In this document: positions 6,958-8,645 of the stretch, one piece after another
Position numbering within the stretch: position 1 is the stretch's first letter
Layout of the letters: every line of letters starts with the position of its first letter
NCBI GenBank assembly: GCA_013152845.1
Contig: JAADFM010000116.1
Location: 1 to 8,645, forward strand
From: Methanobacteriota archaeon
GTDB lineage: Archaea; Hydrothermarchaeota; Hydrothermarchaeia; Hydrothermarchaeales; JAADFM01
Direction of reading: 5' to 3'
Length of the DNA stretch: 8,645 nucleotides
Translations under genes and position numbers: made by a program
The notes under the pieces: generated by a model
What the model was told of the DNA's origin: nothing
Databases searched by the model: none
What the model saw: only the letters and a program-made list of their open reading frames with translations

Positions 6958-7783
6958 TTGCTTCCCGACGTCCAGACCAGGAAACCCAAGGTTAGGCTCC
7001 ACCTCACCCGGGTGGGGGTAAAGGATGTGCGGAAGCTGTTGAAGATACCCAGGGGCGAGAAGCGGCCCATCATCCTGCTGGCCAACTTCGACTGCTACGT
7101 GGACCTGCCCGCCCAGCAGAAGGGGACCCACATGTCAAGGAACCTGGAGGCCATCAACGAAATCATAGAGGAAATCGTCCAGAAGCCGGTCTACGAGCTG
7201 GAGATGCTCTGCGAGGACATCGTGAAGGAGATATTCAAGGCACAGCTATGCCTCCAAGTGCGAGGTCAACATCGACGCCAAGCTCATGCTCTACCAGAAG
7301 ACCCCGGGTGGGCGCAGGACCCAGGACTTCGTCAAGCTGGTGGCCAGGGGCGAGGCCACGAGGGACCGGGAGGAGGTCATGACCGAGGTGGGGGCCGAGG
7401 TCCGGGGGATGATACTCCACCCTTACGGGAAGGAGAAGGGGTGCGCCCAGCGCGCCCTGGCCACCCTGACCCTCCAGACCAGGGGCGGCAACGGGGTCAG
7501 GATAGACGACATCGTGGCCATCATCCAGAAGGCCCTGGGGTCCAAGGCCTACGGCTCCCTCTCCGCCGATGAGGAAAAAGACGTTATGGAGCGGGCCTGC
7601 AAGAGGCCGAAGTTCGCCGACGACGTGGTGGACGACATGCTCCGGGGGGCCTGCCAGAGGTTCACCGAGCTGCCCAAGGATACCAGGGTCGTGGCCCGGT
7701 GCATCGGCCACGACTCCCTCTTCACCTTCGATACCATCTCCGAGACCGTGACCACCCTGGGGGAGGCCAGGGTCTGTAAATGA
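6958..7783 (+). CDS. mptA: MptA-type GTP cyclohydrolase (COG1469/FolE2-like T-fold enzyme), divergent, with a frameshift
   Basis: MptA converts GTP to a dihydroneopterin cyclic phosphate, the first step toward tetrahydromethanopterin or other archaeal pterins. Family marks are the LPDVQ start, FDCYVDLP (44-51), KGTHMSRN (55-62), and a C-terminal half with ERACKRPKFADDVV matching the known ERA..NPRFVEDVV pattern. The first frame is good to Lys94 (about base 7239). The rest continues one base later, from His95-Ser-Tyr-Ala-Ser, so one extra G at 7239-7240 breaks the gene; removing it gives 274 residues. This is shorter than the roughly 310 I recall for archaeal MptA. Where I expect a Cys-Pro motif it has HPYG (154-157), and where I expect HMQR or HNQR it has CAQR (162-165). 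It may be a diverged or repurposed MptA. Its stop overlaps the helicase start. Confidence 0.8.
7237..7241 (+). other. mptA: Frame change in mptA (one extra base)
   Basis: Conserved sequence passes from the frame of TTG 6958 to the +1 frame at AAGG-CAC. Dropping one G gives Ile-Phe-Lys-His-Ser-Tyr-Ala-Ser-Lys, which matches the family's K-H-x-Y-A-[ST] stretch as I recall it. Without correction the first frame encodes unrelated sequence from Lys94 onward. Confidence 0.75.
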
Positions 7784-8645
7784 GTGGCGTCCTCTACTAC
7801 AAGTCCCGGCGGGTCCTGCGCTTCCTCATATACCAGGAGGGCAGGGTCAAGTTCTCCGGGGACCTCTACCTCGACCTGGAGCGGGGGAGGATACAGCGGC
7901 TGGAATCCGAGGTCCTGAGCCGGCCCATGCCGCCCAGGGAGGCCGCAAAACTCCTGAAGAAGGTGCGCATCCTGGTCTCCTCGGACAGGCGGACCAGGGA
8001 GGTCTTCGAGAAGGTCAGGGACTTCTTCGACGGGAACTTCCACTACTCCTTCCAGCGGCTGTGCCCACTCTGCCTTTCCAGGGGCAGGGTGAAGTCCATG
8101 AAGGAGAAGTACCGGTACCACGACAGGGAGGTGTGCCGGGAGTGCTGCCTCGAGGAGGTCAGGAGGGAACTCGAGTTCCGGGGGCTCTCCCCGGGGACCA
8201 TCGCCCACCTGGAAGGGTACCTGGACCGCTTCAGGGACTACGGGAAGGTGGTGGCCCTCCTGGAACGGGGGCTGGACCCCGCGGATTCCTCCCTGACCCT
8301 CTACGACCGGGTGGATGCCGCCCCGGAGCCCGGCGGGACGGAGGGCCTCGACGGGCTCCCCATAGACCCCGGGTTCAGGGACCTCCTCAAAAAGAGAGGT
8401 ATAAAAGGGCTCCTGCCGGTCCAGTCGCTTGCCGTGGAGGCCGGGCTCCTGGAGGGGAGGAGTCTCCTGGTGGTATCGGCCACGGCCTCTGGGAAGACCC
8501 TCGTAGCCGAGCTGGCCGGCATCTCGGCAGCCCTTGCGGGGGGCAGGTTCATCTACCTGGTGCCCCTTGTGGCTCTCGCAAACCAGAAGTACCACGACTT
8601 CAGGGCCTACAAACGCCTCGGGCTGAAGACCGCCATCCGGGTGGG
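7780..8645 (+). CDS. Archaea-specific Ski2-like superfamily II helicase (COG1202 / ASH-Ski2 type), 3'-partial
   Basis: This gene is open to the right edge, with 288 codons visible and no stop. ATG 7780 overlaps the mptA stop as ATGA, so the two are probably co-transcribed. The N-terminal extension of about 200 residues carries a zinc-finger pair, CPLC (95-98) and CREC (119-122). The helicase core then begins with a Q-motif-like LLPVQ (211-215), Walker A SATASGKT (233-240) and motif Ia LVPLVALANQKY (260-271). The DEAD/DEAH box, helicase C domain and later motifs lie outside the window. The N-terminal zinc region followed by a Ski2-like core fits the archaeal-only helicase group linked to RNA metabolism. 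Hel308 is less likely, because Hel308 starts almost directly with its helicase core. Confidence 0.82.
   Translation, partial: MSGVLYYKSRRVLRFLIYQEGRVKFSGDLYLDLERGRIQRLESEVLSRPMPPREAAKLLKKVRILVSSDRRTREVFEKVRDFFDGNFHYSFQRLCPLCLSRGRVKSMKEKYRYHDREVCRECCLEEVRRELEFRGLSPGTIAHLEGYLDRFRDYGKVVALLERGLDPADSSLTLYDRVDAAPEPGGTEGLDGLPIDPGFRDLLKKRGIKGLLPVQSLAVEAGLLEGRSLLVVSATASGKTLVAELAGISAALAGGRFIYLVPLVALANQKYHDFRAYKRLGLKTAIRV

Noticed and set aside
7549..8595. Long minus-strand open frame (348 codons) opposite mptA and the helicase
   Set aside because: It lies entirely antisense to well-supported genes, has low-complexity Pro/Gly/Leu/Val composition and no recognisable domain. GC-rich codon bias creates such frames.
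1..8645. CRISPR arrays, insertion sequences, tRNA or rRNA genes
   Set aside because: I found no regularly spaced repeats, transposase motifs, paired terminal repeats, cloverleaf patterns or rRNA-like stretches; nearly every base is covered by the eight genes.

Overview
The window reads as a compact, GC-rich archaeal chromosome segment. It holds eight genes with almost no spare DNA between them. Archaeal origin is well supported: a proteasome-activating nucleotidase (PAN), an archaeal MBF1, an MptA-type GTP cyclohydrolase, an archaea-specific Ski2-like helicase and TATA-box promoters occur together. A euryarchaeal lineage is likely. A GC-rich Thermoplasmatota-like or methanogen-related lineage is a guess that I cannot prove from the sequence.

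Layout. Positions 1-3972 (+) hold a tight pyruvate carboxylase operon: pycB (5' end outside the window), pycA, and birA, whose product would attach biotin to PycB. The three genes are joined by start/stop contacts. Positions 3986-4372 (+) encode a stand-alone receiver-domain response regulator with its own TATA box. It runs convergently into pan (-), and the two stop codons overlap. pan and mbf1 (+) diverge from a 65-bp region with one near-symmetrical TATA element. mbf1 runs convergently into a NapH-like membrane iron-sulfur protein (-), and their ends overlap by 14 bp. That gene diverges from mptA (+), which overlaps the next gene by ATGA. The last gene is a Ski2-like helicase that runs off the right edge.

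Three conserved genes (pycB, pan, mptA) are each interrupted by a single-base frame change while both flanking frames stay well conserved. The simplest reading is indel error in the sequence or assembly. Recent real mutations are the alternative, and programmed frameshifting has no visible support. Corrected, the proteins have normal architectures: PycB regains its biotinyl domain and PAN regains its C-terminal tail.

Most of the content is ordinary housekeeping. The parts most worth a second look are an unusual MptA, in which the expected Cys and His motif positions appear exchanged and a loop is shortened; a probable CTG start with a strong Shine-Dalgarno sequence on the NapH-like gene; and an AT-hook-like motif in the MBF1 linker. 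I see no mobile elements, CRISPR arrays, RNA genes or obvious new defence system.
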